DNA of 64,000 nt from Amycolatopsis australiensis (GCF_900119165.1 NZ_FPJG01000006.1:4154001-4218000), one strand, 5' to 3'. Shown: positions 43,579-52,750, numbered from the stretch's first letter. The notes: generated by a model not told the origin, from the letters alone. Made by a program: numbers and translations.

Positions 43579-45009
43579 TCAGGGGACAGCGGGTTCGGCG
43601 TCGAGGCCGAGTTCGTCCAGGCCCGCGTAGACCTCCGGCCGGCGAGCCCGCAGCCACGCGGCCAGCCCCAGGCCACCCGCCACCGCCACGGCCAGCAGCC
43701 AGGGGAGCAGCGCGATGGCCGGGGCGTCCGACCCCGCCAGCGTCGGGAAGTTGAAGACGGCCAGCGCCGTCACCGTGATCAGGCCCAGCCCGCCGAGGCC
43801 GGGAGCCACCGCGGTGCGCCAGAGCCTCGGGTCGCGCCGGCGGCGGAAGAACGCCACGACCGCGATTCCGGCCAGGGCCTGCAGGCTGATCACGCCGAGC
43901 GTTCCGATGCCGGTCATGCTGGCCGTGAGGTCGGCGAGCGGGTCCAGCCCCGCCAGCGCGTAGACCGCCGCGACGAGGGTGGCGAACCCGATCTGCGTCC
44001 CGCTGGCGACGTACGGCGCCCCGTTCGCCGCGTTCGTCCGGCCGAGGACCGCGGGCAGCACCCGGGACCGGCCGAGCGCGAACAGGTACCGCGTCGCCGA
44101 GTTGTGCAGCGCCAGCAGGGCCGCGAACAGGCTGACGACCAGCAGCAGCATCATCACGTCGGTGAGGAACGAGCCCAGGTGGGCCCGGCTGATCGAGAAG
44201 ACGAGATCGCCGGCGGCGAGATGGTCCCGGGCGCTCGCGCCGGCCGCGTCGACGCTCGTCGCGCTGACGATCGCCCACGTCGTGAAGGCCGCGAAGACGC
44301 CGATGAGCACGATCGCCGTGTACGTCGCGCGGGAGATCGTCCGGTGCGGGTCGCGGGCCTCTTCGCTGAACAGCCCCGTGGCTTCGAAGCCGACGAAGGC
44401 GTTGAAGGCGAACAGGAACGCGATGCCGACCGAGCCCGAGAAGACCACGCCGGGCGCGAACGCGTGCACGTCGAGGCCGGTCCGGAGCGCGACCGCGACG
44501 TCGAGGACGAGCAGGATCGACACCTCCAGGACCAGCGAGACCCCGAGCACCTTCGCGCTGACGTCGACCCCGCGCCGGCCGAGCGCGAACACCGCCACGG
44601 CGGACAGCAGGCTCCACAGCGGCCACGGCGTGTGCCACCCGAAGACCTGCTCGACGACGTTCGCCGTGAAGAACCCGCTCGTCCCCACCGCCCCGGCGAC
44701 GAAGCAGTTGTAGCCCAGCAGCGCGATCAGCGCCGCGACCAGGCCGAGCGGCCGCCCGAGACCTTTCGTGACGTAGACGTAGAACCCGCCCGCGCCGGTG
44801 ACGACCTTGCTCATCTGCGCGTACCCGACGCCGAAGAGCACGAGGATCACCGCCGAGAGCAGGAACGCGCCGGGCATACCGCCGCCGTTGCCGAGCGCGA
44901 TGCCCAGCGCGGCGATGACGACGATGCCGGTCAGCGGCGCGACGGCGGCCAAGACGAGGAAGACGACACCCGGCGTGCCCAGTGCGTCGCGGCGCAGCGC
45001 GTCGGCCAT
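43579..45009 (-). CDS. APC-family amino acid/polyamine permease
   Basis: A 476-residue transporter with twelve predicted helices. The first helix has LAAVAPLTGIVVIAALG, and FNAFVGFEATGLFSEEARDPHRTISRATY is the conserved APC segment between helices 6 and 7. It imports an amino acid, polyamine or related amine by proton symport; the substrate cannot be told. ATG with GGAGGAGAAC upstream. Its stop codon is the border of the tandem array. No catabolic gene accompanies it. Confidence 0.92.
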   Translation of the reverse strand: MADALRRDALGTPGVVFLVLAAVAPLTGIVVIAALGIALGNGGGMPGAFLLSAVILVLFGVGYAQMSKVVTGAGGFYVYVTKGLGRPLGLVAALIALLGYNCFVAGAVGTSGFFTANVVEQVFGWHTPWPLWSLLSAVAVFALGRRGVDVSAKVLGVSLVLEVSILLVLDVAVALRTGLDVHAFAPGVVFSGSVGIAFLFAFNAFVGFEATGLFSEEARDPHRTISRATYTAIVLIGVFAAFTTWAIVSATSVDAAGASARDHLAAGDLVFSISRAHLGSFLTDVMMLLLVVSLFAALLALHNSATRYLFALGRSRVLPAVLGRTNAANGAPYVASGTQIGFATLVAAVYALAGLDPLADLTASMTGIGTLGVISLQALAGIAVVAFFRRRRDPRLWRTAVAPGLGGLGLITVTALAVFNFPTLAGSDAPAIALLPWLLAVAVAGGLGLAAWLRARRPEVYAGLDELGLDAEPAVP

Positions 45010-45102
45010 GGGTTCTCCTCCCGCGGTGGCTGGTCCGGGGATGGTGCGCCCCGCGGGCGGCCGCGGTCTTGTGCCGCAGCGCAGGACTGTTGACGGACGG
45101 CG

Positions 45103-46380
45103 CTAGCTCGGCACCCACATCGTCACGCGGGTGCCGCGGCCCGGCTGCGAGTCGACCGTGCCGTGCCCGCCGACCTCGGCCAGGCGCGCCACGATCGACT
45201 GGCTGATGCCGAAGCCCGGCGGCCGCTCGCGGACGTCGAAGCCCTGTCCCTGGTCGCGGGCGACGACCGCGATCCCGCCGTCGCGTTCCTCCACGCGCAG
45301 CACGACCTGGTTCGTGCCCGAGTGCTTCACCGTGTTGCGCAATGCCTCGCGCACCGCGTCACACATCGCGGTACGCCGGTCCTGGGACAGCTTGTGGTCG
45401 TCGGCGAAGTCGGCGGCGACGAGCTGGGTGCGCAGGCCGTCGCGGGCCATTTCGGTCGCGACGCCGGCGAGGTCGACGGCGAACCCGCGCGTGGACCCGG
45501 TCGGCACCGGCTCGGTGATCCGGCGGCGCAGCTCCGCCGCCTCGGCCTTGGCGACCGAACGCACCTCCGCCAGGCGGGTGACGGCGTCGGCGTCGTCCCC
45601 CGGTGCCGAGATGGCCAGCGCTTCCAGGGTCTGCAGCACGTTGTCGTGCATGATGCGCCGCGTCCGGCGGCGCTCGGCCTCGCGGCCGCGGCGGATCCCG
45701 ATGTCGACGGCGAACCGCGTGCCCGCCCCGAGCAGGATGAGGATGCCCGCGGCCAGCACGATCGCCACCGCCAGCGCGACCATGCAGCCGATCGAGCGCG
45801 TCACGGCCAGCTGGTCGGTCAGCGGCAGCCCGCCGGCCAGGGTGAGCGCCGCGCGGAGCGGGACGGCTCCGGCCAGCAGCCACAGCGCCGAGGGCAGCCC
45901 GGACGTGCCCGCCCACATGGCGACCGCGCCCACCAGCCAGGTCCACGACACGTCGACGGCGAACGGCTGCACCGCCGCGGGAGCCGTCGCCGCGACGGCG
46001 AAGTTGAGCGCCACCCCGACGGCCAGGTCGAGGGCGAGCGCGCGGCCGGTGACACGGGCGCGGAGCCCGCCGGACCGCAGCACCCAGGCCACCGCGGCGG
46101 TGTTGGCGGCGACGGCGAACACGGTGGCCGCGAGCACCGGCCCGAGCCCGAGCCCGCCGTTCGCCGCGGTGAACCCGATGAAGACCTTGACGAACGCCGC
46201 GATCCGGTAGGCCAGCGGCACGACGACCCAGTAGCGCGCGGCGCGGGCGAGCGTCGCGTCCCCGACGGCGGTGAGATCGCCGTCGCCGGACGGCGGCTCG
46301 GCGGGTTCCGCGGGTGTGCCGCTGCGCAACAGCGTGCGAACGAGCGCGCGCGGCGGTGCGGCAGAGCCCGCCTCGGGCAT
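45103..46380 (-). CDS. orphan membrane sensor histidine kinase
   Basis: A 425-residue kinase of the NarX/DesK-like class. Up to seven hydrophobic segments lie between residues 50 and 220; the phospho-acceptor is H245 in RRIMHDNVLQTLEAL. The ATP-binding domain has MCDAVREALRNTVKHSG, ARDQGQGFD and PGFGISQSI. No response regulator gene is adjacent, so its partner is elsewhere or it signals otherwise. ATG with GGGGA upstream. Confidence 0.86.
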   Translation of the reverse strand: MPEAGSAAPPRALVRTLLRSGTPAEPAEPPSGDGDLTAVGDATLARAARYWVVVPLAYRIAAFVKVFIGFTAANGGLGLGPVLAATVFAVAANTAAVAWVLRSGGLRARVTGRALALDLAVGVALNFAVAATAPAAVQPFAVDVSWTWLVGAVAMWAGTSGLPSALWLLAGAVPLRAALTLAGGLPLTDQLAVTRSIGCMVALAVAIVLAAGILILLGAGTRFAVDIGIRRGREAERRRTRRIMHDNVLQTLEALAISAPGDDADAVTRLAEVRSVAKAEAAELRRRITEPVPTGSTRGFAVDLAGVATEMARDGLRTQLVAADFADDHKLSQDRRTAMCDAVREALRNTVKHSGTNQVVLRVEERDGGIAVVARDQGQGFDVRERPPGFGISQSIVARLAEVGGHGTVDSQPGRGTRVTMWVPS

Positions 46381-46484
46381 CGGTGGTCCCCAATCATCCG
46401 GCCGTCCGGGCTGCCTGAGCCTGGCAGCGCGGCGGGGCCGCAGTCAACCGCCCGCGCCCGGGTCCAGCCCGGTGGAGCAGTGGA

Positions 46485-47915
46485 TCAGTACGCGTGGAAC
46501 AGCGTGTCCTCGCCGGTGTACTCCGCCCAGCCGGGCGAACCGGTGGCGGCGAAGCGGTACCAGGCGCTGTTCAGGTCGCGGGCCAGCTCTCGCGGCGCGT
46601 GGTCGCCGACCAGGCCCCGCGGTCCGGACAGCGGGCCGAGGGCGTCGAACACGAAGGGCAGTTCGAGCCCGTGGCACGCCCCCAGGCTGCCTTCGAGCAG
46701 CGGCGAGCCCCATTCGAACTCGTACCGGAAGGTCCGGCCGGTGTGGTGCTCGGCCAGGTCCCGCACGCCGTCGCGGAAGACCAGGTCGGTCAGGGCGGCC
46801 ACGAGGACCTCGCCCGCCGGGCGGTCCGAGCCGAGGCCGTACCGGTGCAGGACGCCGGCCGGGTCGGGATGGGAGACCGCCAGCGACGCCACGGCCTGGT
46901 CGTCGGTGACGGCCTCCAGCGCTCCGGTGGGCACCAGGTACAGCCGCATCTCCTCGCTGCAGCTGCCGGCGAGCAGGTCGACGTCGCGGCCCGCGCCGGC
47001 GCGGATCGCCTTGGCCGGGTGCTGCGGCAGGACGTCGTCGCCGACCACCGGCAGGAACGGGCTGAGCCCGTAGCCGCGGTCGTAGCCCAGCGCGTCCCGC
47101 AGGTCGGGCGCGCCACCCGGCCGCAAGACGGCGTCCTGCGCGTCGAGCAGCTGCTCGGTCGACACCTTGCGGAACGCCTCGGCGGTCGGTTCGGCCTTCA
47201 GCTCGTCGGCGATCACCCGGGCCAGCCGGCGGGCCTGCACGCCGTCGCGCACCATCTCCGGATGTCCACTCTGGACGATCGCCCGGTGGAAGAGGCCTTG
47301 CGAGAGCGGGGAAGCGAGGAGGCAGGCGACACTGACGGCGCCGGACGCGTGGCCGGCGAACGTGACGTTCGCCGGGTCGCCGCCGAACCCGGCGATGTTC
47401 TCCCGGACCCACCGCAGGGCCGCGAGCAGGTCGCGCAGGCCGAGGTTGGTCGCGCCGCCGTCGAGGGGGAGGAAGCCGTCGGCGCCGAGCCGGTACTGCA
47501 CGGTCACCAGCACCGCGCCGGCGTGGTTGAACGCCGTGCCGTCGTGGACCGGCGCCGATCCCGTGCCGCCGAGGAACGCGCCGCCGTGGGCGAACACCAG
47601 CACCGGCAGCCCGGCCGGGCCGAGCCGCGGGGTCCAGACGTCGGCGGTGAGGTACTCCGGGCCCGGCCGCCACCCGGTGCCGGTGATCGGCGACAGGTCG
47701 AGCCCGGGCACGTCGTGGCGGCGTTGCGGCGCGGTCGGCCCGGGTCTTCTCGTGTCGCGGACCCCTTCCCACGGCTGCGCCGGGACGGGTTCGGCGAACC
47801 GCAGGTCGCCCTCCGGCGCGGCGGCGTAGGGGATGCCGCGGAACAGCGCGAAGCCGGCGGCGGTGACCTGGCCGCGGACCGCGCCGGACGTGGTGGGGAC
47901 GACGGGGTCGGTCAT
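46485..47915 (-). CDS. type B carboxylesterase with altered nucleophile motif
   Basis: A 476-residue alpha/beta hydrolase of the carboxylesterase B family. N-terminal FRGIPYAAAPEGDLRF, oxyanion hole HGGAFLGG (110-117) and the distal CHGLELPFVFD (catalytic His) are all typical. The nucleophile elbow should read GxSxG but reads G188-H-A-S-G192: Ala190 sits where the Ser should be and Ser191 is shifted by one. The protein may be catalytically dead, or use the shifted Ser. ATG start. Monocistronic between the kinase and the molybdenum enzyme operon. Confidence 0.85.
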   Translation of the reverse strand: MTDPVVPTTSGAVRGQVTAAGFALFRGIPYAAAPEGDLRFAEPVPAQPWEGVRDTRRPGPTAPQRRHDVPGLDLSPITGTGWRPGPEYLTADVWTPRLGPAGLPVLVFAHGGAFLGGTGSAPVHDGTAFNHAGAVLVTVQYRLGADGFLPLDGGATNLGLRDLLAALRWVRENIAGFGGDPANVTFAGHASGAVSVACLLASPLSQGLFHRAIVQSGHPEMVRDGVQARRLARVIADELKAEPTAEAFRKVSTEQLLDAQDAVLRPGGAPDLRDALGYDRGYGLSPFLPVVGDDVLPQHPAKAIRAGAGRDVDLLAGSCSEEMRLYLVPTGALEAVTDDQAVASLAVSHPDPAGVLHRYGLGSDRPAGEVLVAALTDLVFRDGVRDLAEHHTGRTFRYEFEWGSPLLEGSLGACHGLELPFVFDALGPLSGPRGLVGDHAPRELARDLNSAWYRFAATGSPGWAEYTGEDTLFHAY

Positions 47916-48020
47916 GCCGGGAGGTCCCTTCGTGGAAGAGCGGGGGAGCGCCCGTCAGCCTAGGACCGGGGACCGGCCGCCGTCATGGCCGAACCGTCGC
48001 GGGAGTTGTCGCGGATGGAT

Positions 48021-48064
48021 AACGGCGTGGGCGGAGCACGCTCGCACGCCCCGCCCACGCCGTT
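48021..48064 (-). terminator. Hairpin terminator of the PaoABC-like operon
   Basis: Perfect 14-base arms (48021-48034 and 48051-48064) with a 16-base loop, ten bases after the last stop codon of the operon. Confidence 0.8.
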
Positions 48065-48074
48065 CGGTCTTCAT

Positions 48075-50249
48075 TCAGTCTTCGAGGAGGTCCTCGATGG
48101 TGATCGGGATGTGCCGGACCCGGATGCCGGTGGCATTGTGCACGGCGTTGGCGACCGCGGCCGCCATGCCGACCGCGCCGATCTCGCCGACGCCGCGCGC
48201 GCCGACCGCGTTGTGCAGCGTGTCCGGGTACTCGACCAGCTGGACGTCGACCTCCGGGATGTCCGCGTTCACCGGCAGCAGGTAGCTCGCGAAGTCGCCG
48301 TTGGCGAGCCGGCCGCCGGCCTCGATCTCCAGGCCCTCGTGCAACGCGGCCGACACGCCCCAGATCATGCCGCCCATGAGCTGGCTGCGGGCCGCCTTGT
48401 CGTTGATGATCCGGCCCGCGTCGAACACGCCGAGCATCCGCGACACCCGGGCCTCGCGCGTCCACTTGTGCACCCGCACCTCGCAGAACTGGGCGCCCCA
48501 CGAGCTGAACGAGTGCTTGGTGACCTCCTCGCCGGGTGCCGACGAGCCGGTCACCTCGAGCGACTCGCGGCCCACGGCGCGCAGCAGCTCGCCGAAGGTC
48601 ATGGTCCGGCCGTGGGCGAAGACGCGGCCGTCGGCGTAGGTGACTTCGTGGCCTTCGAACGGTGCGCCGGGATCGGCCGCGAGCGCGACCAGCTCGTCGA
48701 TCGCCTTGGTCGCGGCGATCATGATGGCCGTACCCGCGCTCGCCGTCGCCGTCGAGCCGCCGGAGAGGCCGCCCGGCGGGAGGAGCGAGTCGCCGAGGCG
48801 CGGCGTGATCCGCTCGGCCGGGATGTCCAGCGACTCCGCGCCCACCAAGGAAAGCACGGTCAGCAGGCCGGTGCCCGGGTCCGCGCCGCTCGTCGCGACG
48901 ACGGCGGTGTCGTCCGCCTTGAGCGTGATGCCGACCGTCGCCGGGAACCGCAGCGCGGGGAACATCGCGGTCGCGGCGCCCATGCCGACGAGCCAGTCGC
49001 CGTCGGTGTGCCCGCCCGGCCGCCGGTGCTGCCAGCCGAAGCGGGCCGCGCCGACGCGGAAGCACTCGTCGAGGTGCTTGCTCGACCACTGCAGGTCCTT
49101 GCCGGGCGGGGCGGTCGAGTTGTTGCGGATGCGCAGCTCGATCGGGTCCATGCCGAGCGCCTCGGCGAGCTCGTCGATCGCGCTTTCCAGGGCGAACGAG
49201 CCGGGTGCCTCGCCGGGCGCGCGCATGAACGTCGTCGGCGGGACGTTCAGCGGCACGATCTTCTGGCTGATGGCCAGGTTCCGCGTCGCGTACCACTCGC
49301 GCGAGGTGCCGTGCGAGGTCGGTTCGACGAACGACCGCGCGGTGTCGGTGCTGCACCACGAGTCGTGGCTGACGGCGACGAGTGTGCCGTCGCGTTCCGC
49401 GCCGAGCTTGATGGTCTGGACCGTCGCGGCCCGGCCGGCGGTCGCGGTGAAGACCTGCTCGCGGGTGAGGGCGGCCTTCACCGGGCGCCCGAGGTCGCGG
49501 GCCGCGGCCGCGGCGAGGAACGCCGGCGCCGACGTCCGTCCCTTGCCGCCGAACGCGCCGCCGACGAACGGGTTCACGCAGTGCACGGCCTCCAGCGGCA
49601 CGTCGAGCGCGCTGGCGAGCTCCATCGCCTGCAGGTTCGACGCCTGGTTCCCGCTGTAGACGGTCACCTCGCCGCCGTCCCACACGGCCACCGCGGAATG
49701 CGGCTCCATCGCGGCGTGGTTCTGCGTCGCGGTCGTGTAGGTGGCCTCGACGACGACCGGGCTGGCCGCGAACGCGTCCTCGATGGACTCGATCCCGTCT
49801 TCGAGGACTTCGAGGGTCGGCGGCGCGCCGTCGCGGGCCGGCGGCGCGTCCTCGGCGTCGGCGAGGCCTTCGGCCAGCGACGTCCTGGCCGGCAGCTCGC
49901 GGTAGCCGACCTCGACGAGCGCCGCCGCGTCCCGCGCCTGCTCGAACGTCTCCGCGACGACGAAGCCGATCGGCTGGCCGTAGTAGGTGACTTCCTTGCT
50001 CTGCAAGGGAACCGCTGTCTCGCCGAACAGTGGCGAGGTCGCGGTGCGCAGCTTCAGCGGGTCGAACGGCGAGTACACGCCGACCACGCCGGGGGCGCTC
50101 CGGGCGGCGGAGAAGTCGACGGCCTCGAGTTCGCCGTGGGCGATCGTGCTGAGCACGACGTAGCCGTAGACCATGCCGGGGAAGGTGTGGTCGGCGCCGT
50201 ACTTGGCTCCGCCGGTGACCTTCAGCGGCGCGTCGAGCCGGGTGATCAT
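48075..50249 (-). CDS. PaoC-like molybdopterin subunit of aldehyde oxidoreductase
   Basis: A 724-residue xanthine oxidase-family subunit, cytoplasmic (no signal). It contains a GGAFGGKG motif near residue 213, MRAPGEAPG (near 329), and the catalytic Glu E689 in ARGVGEIG; E. coli PaoC has the same length range and a Glu at the same place. The enzyme oxidises aromatic or other aldehydes to acids. ATG overlaps the stop of the FAD subunit gene (ATGA). It is the third gene of a 2Fe-2S/FAD/Mo operon under a divergent TetR. No PaoD-type maturation gene is adjacent. Confidence 0.92.
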   Translation of the reverse strand: MITRLDAPLKVTGGAKYGADHTFPGMVYGYVVLSTIAHGELEAVDFSAARSAPGVVGVYSPFDPLKLRTATSPLFGETAVPLQSKEVTYYGQPIGFVVAETFEQARDAAALVEVGYRELPARTSLAEGLADAEDAPPARDGAPPTLEVLEDGIESIEDAFAASPVVVEATYTTATQNHAAMEPHSAVAVWDGGEVTVYSGNQASNLQAMELASALDVPLEAVHCVNPFVGGAFGGKGRTSAPAFLAAAAARDLGRPVKAALTREQVFTATAGRAATVQTIKLGAERDGTLVAVSHDSWCSTDTARSFVEPTSHGTSREWYATRNLAISQKIVPLNVPPTTFMRAPGEAPGSFALESAIDELAEALGMDPIELRIRNNSTAPPGKDLQWSSKHLDECFRVGAARFGWQHRRPGGHTDGDWLVGMGAATAMFPALRFPATVGITLKADDTAVVATSGADPGTGLLTVLSLVGAESLDIPAERITPRLGDSLLPPGGLSGGSTATASAGTAIMIAATKAIDELVALAADPGAPFEGHEVTYADGRVFAHGRTMTFGELLRAVGRESLEVTGSSAPGEEVTKHSFSSWGAQFCEVRVHKWTREARVSRMLGVFDAGRIINDKAARSQLMGGMIWGVSAALHEGLEIEAGGRLANGDFASYLLPVNADIPEVDVQLVEYPDTLHNAVGARGVGEIGAVGMAAAVANAVHNATGIRVRHIPITIEDLLED

Positions 50250-51208
50250 CGGGGGCTCCCCTCGGTCAGTTCGAGCAGCGCGCGGACGATGGTCCGCTTC
50301 AGCAGCGGCACCTTGAAAGCGTTGCCCGCCAGCGGCCGGGCCCCTTCGGCGGCCACGGCCGCGGCGGCTTCGAACGAAGCCTGCGTCGCCGCGGCGCCGC
50401 GCAACGCGTCCTCGACGGCGGGCAGGTGCCAGGGCACGGTCCCGACGCCGCCGGCCGCGACCCGCGCGTCGGCGATGACGCCGTCCCGGACGTCGAGCGC
50501 CACGGCGGCCGAGCACAGCGCGAACTCGTAGGACTGCCGGTCGCGCACCTTGACGTAGGTGGAGTTCGCCGCCCAGTCCAGCCGCGGGACGACCACCTCG
50601 GTGATCAGCTCGCCGGGGCGCAGGTCGTTCTCGAGCGCGGGCGTGTCGCGGGGCAGCTGGTAGAAGTCGCGCAGGGCGACCTCGCGGGTGCCGGCGGCGT
50701 CCGCGAGCCGCAGCCGGGCGTCGAGCGCGACCAGGGCGACGGCGAGGTCGCTGGCGTGCGTCGCCACGCACGCGTCGCTGGTGCCGAGGATCGCGTGCAT
50801 CCGGTTGGCGCCTTCGATCGCGGAGCACCCGCTGCCGGGCTCGCGCTTGTTGCACGGCGTCGCGACGTCACGGAAGTACGAGCAGCGCGTGCGCTGCAGC
50901 AGGTTCCCGCCGATGCTGGCCATGTTCCTCAGCTGCTGGGACGCGCTGAGCAGCAGGGCACGCGAGATCGCCGGGTAGACGTCCGGGTGCGCGGCGACGG
51001 CGCTCATCCGCTCCAGGGCGCCGATCCGCAGGCCGTCGGCGGTGTCGATGCCGCGCAGCGGGACGGCGTTGATGTCCAGGACGTGCTGCGGCGTCAGGAC
51101 GTCGAGTTTCATGAGGTCGACCAGGGTCGTCCCGCCGGCGAGGAACGTGCCGGGTGTCGCGAGGGCCGCTTCGACGGTGGCGGGTGCGGTCAGCTCAAAC
51201 GGACGCAT
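50246..51208 (-). CDS. FAD-binding subunit of aldehyde oxidoreductase, with extra 4Fe-4S motif
   Basis: A 320-residue FAD subunit of the molybdenum hydroxylase family. FLAGGTTLVDLMKL and NMASIGGNLLQRTRC are the flavin pyrophosphate loops. The insertion RCSYFRDVATPCNKREPGSGCSA carries the Cys pattern that binds a 4Fe-4S cluster in PaoB and 4-hydroxybenzoyl-CoA reductase. This supports the PaoABC type. Its start overlaps the 2Fe-2S gene by 14 bases, its stop overlaps the Mo subunit start. Confidence 0.92.
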   Translation of the reverse strand: MRPFELTAPATVEAALATPGTFLAGGTTLVDLMKLDVLTPQHVLDINAVPLRGIDTADGLRIGALERMSAVAAHPDVYPAISRALLLSASQQLRNMASIGGNLLQRTRCSYFRDVATPCNKREPGSGCSAIEGANRMHAILGTSDACVATHASDLAVALVALDARLRLADAAGTREVALRDFYQLPRDTPALENDLRPGELITEVVVPRLDWAANSTYVKVRDRQSYEFALCSAAVALDVRDGVIADARVAAGGVGTVPWHLPAVEDALRGAAATQASFEAAAAVAAEGARPLAGNAFKVPLLKRTIVRALLELTEGSPR

Positions 51209-51647
51209 CGGCCCGCCTCGCCTGCTCGACCGCCTTGACGATGTTCGGGTAGGCCGCGCACCGGCAGAGGTTGCCGGACATGAACTCCCGCACGTCTTCG
51301 ACGTCCTGCTCGACGGCGGCGACCGCCGACATGATCTGCCCGGCGGTGCAGAACCCGCACTGCAGGGCGTCCTGGTCGACGAACGCCTGCTGCACGGGGT
51401 GCAGGCTGTCCTCAGTGGACAGTCCTTCGACGGTGGTCACCGGCTCCCGCACGGTGGCGGCGAGGGTGAGGCACGAGAGCACGGGCCGGCCGCCGACGTG
51501 CACGGTGCACGCGCCGCACTGGCCGCGGTCGCAGCCCTTCTTCGGCCCGGTGATCGCGAGGCGCTCCCGCAGCGCGTCCAGGAGCGTGACGCCGGGATCG
51601 ACGTCCAGGTGTTCGGTACTGCCGTTGACTTCGAGTGAGATGTCCAC
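51195..51647 (-). CDS. 2Fe-2S subunit of aldehyde oxidoreductase
   Basis: A 150-residue subunit with both 2Fe-2S domains: GCDRGQCGACTVHVGGRPVLSC and, later, CGFCTAGQIM and CRCAAY. First gene of the three-subunit operon. GTG start with AAGAGA upstream; a longer reading in the same frame would enter the operator region. Unlike E. coli PaoA it carries no Tat signal, so this enzyme is predicted to be cytoplasmic. Confidence 0.92.
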   Translation of the reverse strand: MDISLEVNGSTEHLDVDPGVTLLDALRERLAITGPKKGCDRGQCGACTVHVGGRPVLSCLTLAATVREPVTTVEGLSTEDSLHPVQQAFVDQDALQCGFCTAGQIMSAVAAVEQDVEDVREFMSGNLCRCAAYPNIVKAVEQARRADASV

Positions 51648-51704
51648 TGGTCTCTTTTCGCAGCTCGTCGGGGTCCGACGGTGGTGGTGGCGGCGAACGA
51701 GGGA

Positions 51705-51756
51705 GCGGATAGTCATCCGCTTCACCCGGTGGCGAGGCTAGCGGATTACAATCCGC
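51705..51756. promoter_or_regulatory. Two identical palindromic operators for the TetR/PaoABC-like pair
   Basis: GCGGAT-AGTC-ATCCGC (51705-51720) and GCGGAT-TACA-ATCCGC (51741-51756): the same 6+4+6 palindrome twice, centres 36 bases apart, in the gap between the divergent TetR gene and the aldehyde oxidoreductase operon. A TACAAT -10-like box (51747-51752) lies inside the second one. Confidence 0.85.
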
Positions 51757-51836
51757 TTCGCAATGAAGTGGTGACGCTGGAGTTGCTCCAGGTCTGGGTT
51801 AGATTCGGCGGGACGGCACGAGCGGCGGGAGAGGCG

Positions 51837-52403
51837 ATGACGACGGGATCGGTCAGTCCCCGGCGCGCGGACACCCGCCGCAACCACGAGCGCATCCTCG
51901 CCGCGGCCGCGGAGTCGCTGGCCAAGGCGGGCGAGGTCTCGTTCAATGCGATCGCGAAGCAGGCCGAGGTCGGTGTCGGCACGGTGTACCGGCACTTCCC
52001 GACCCCGGAGGCGCTGATCCTGGCGGTCTACCAGCGCGAGGTCCGGCATCTCGTGGACGTCGTGCCGGTGCTGCTGGACAAGCACGCGCCGGACGCGGCG
52101 TTCCGGGCGTGGGTGACCGACCACCTGGCCCACTACATGATGACGAAGAAGGGGCTGGCCGACGCCTTGCGCCGCGCGACGGCGTCCCGCGGCGAGCTGC
52201 CGGCCAACGCCTACGAGGCGATGGTCGGCGCGATGGCGCGGCTGCTCGAAGCCAACGCCGAGGCCGGAACGGTGCGGCCGGACCTGGACCCGGTGGTGGT
52301 GCTGCGCGGGCTCGCCGGGCTGCTGATGCTCGACCCGAACGGCGAGTGGCGCGCCGACGCGGCCGCGCTCGCCGCCCTGCTCTGGCACGGGATGGCCCGT
52401 TAG
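51837..52403 (+). CDS. TetR-family repressor of the aldehyde oxidoreductase operon
   Basis: A 188-residue TetR protein with helix-turn-helix at residues about 12-58 (NHERILAAAAESLAKAGEVSFNAIAKQAEVGVGTVYRHFPTPEALI shortened here in sense). The ligand domain is of the SetR/TetR C-terminal type. ATG with GGGAGAGG. It is divergent from the PaoABC-like operon and two identical operators lie between, so it most likely represses both until an aldehyde or related ligand binds. The stop interlocks (TTAG) with the convergent DDN-like gene. Confidence 0.92.
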   Translation: MTTGSVSPRRADTRRNHERILAAAAESLAKAGEVSFNAIAKQAEVGVGTVYRHFPTPEALILAVYQREVRHLVDVVPVLLDKHAPDAAFRAWVTDHLAHYMMTKKGLADALRRATASRGELPANAYEAMVGAMARLLEANAEAGTVRPDLDPVVVLRGLAGLLMLDPNGEWRADAAALAALLWHGMAR

Positions 52404-52750
52404 CCGGCTTCGCCGAGCCGGACGGTGACCGTGACCCGGCCCCGGGCGTCGCGGCGGGCCACCGCGTGGCCGGTGCGCTCGACGTCGTCGAGTTCGAGGG
52501 TCAGCGGGCCGCCGTCGCCGGTGAAGTTGCGCCACCACGACTTCGCACCGGGCAGGCGCACGCCGATGGTGACGACGTCGCCCGCCCGCCGGTAGCCGAC
52601 GGGAATGCTGAACGTGCGCCCCGACCGGCGACCGGTGTAGGTGACCTGGGTCAGGTGACGGCGGACGAGCCCGCCCCAGCGCGGCGACGTCCGGAGTGAG
52701 CCGACGCAGCTGTTGAAGCGGTTCACGGCGTTCTTCGGGAGTGGCCCCAC
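52400..52750 (-). CDS. DDN-like split-barrel protein
   Basis: A 116-residue protein of the F420/deazaflavin nitroreductase-like family: QVTYTGRRSGRTFSIPVGYR then VTIGVRLPGAKSWWRNF. It is shorter than the active DDN proteins and the C-terminal part differs, so it may be a non-enzymatic member. The GTG used has AAGGAGG five to six bases upstream; another GTG five codons earlier would overlap that site. The gene ends inside the TetR stop. Confidence 0.78.
   Translation of the reverse strand: MGPLPKNAVNRFNSCVGSLRTSPRWGGLVRRHLTQVTYTGRRSGRTFSIPVGYRRAGDVVTIGVRLPGAKSWWRNFTGDGGPLTLELDDVERTGHAVARRDARGRVTVTVRLGEAG

Noticed and set aside
43075..43754. Repetitive proteins encoded across the tandem array
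   Set aside because: Several overlapping frames are equally open because the unit lacks stops in them; no start signal or domain supports any of them.
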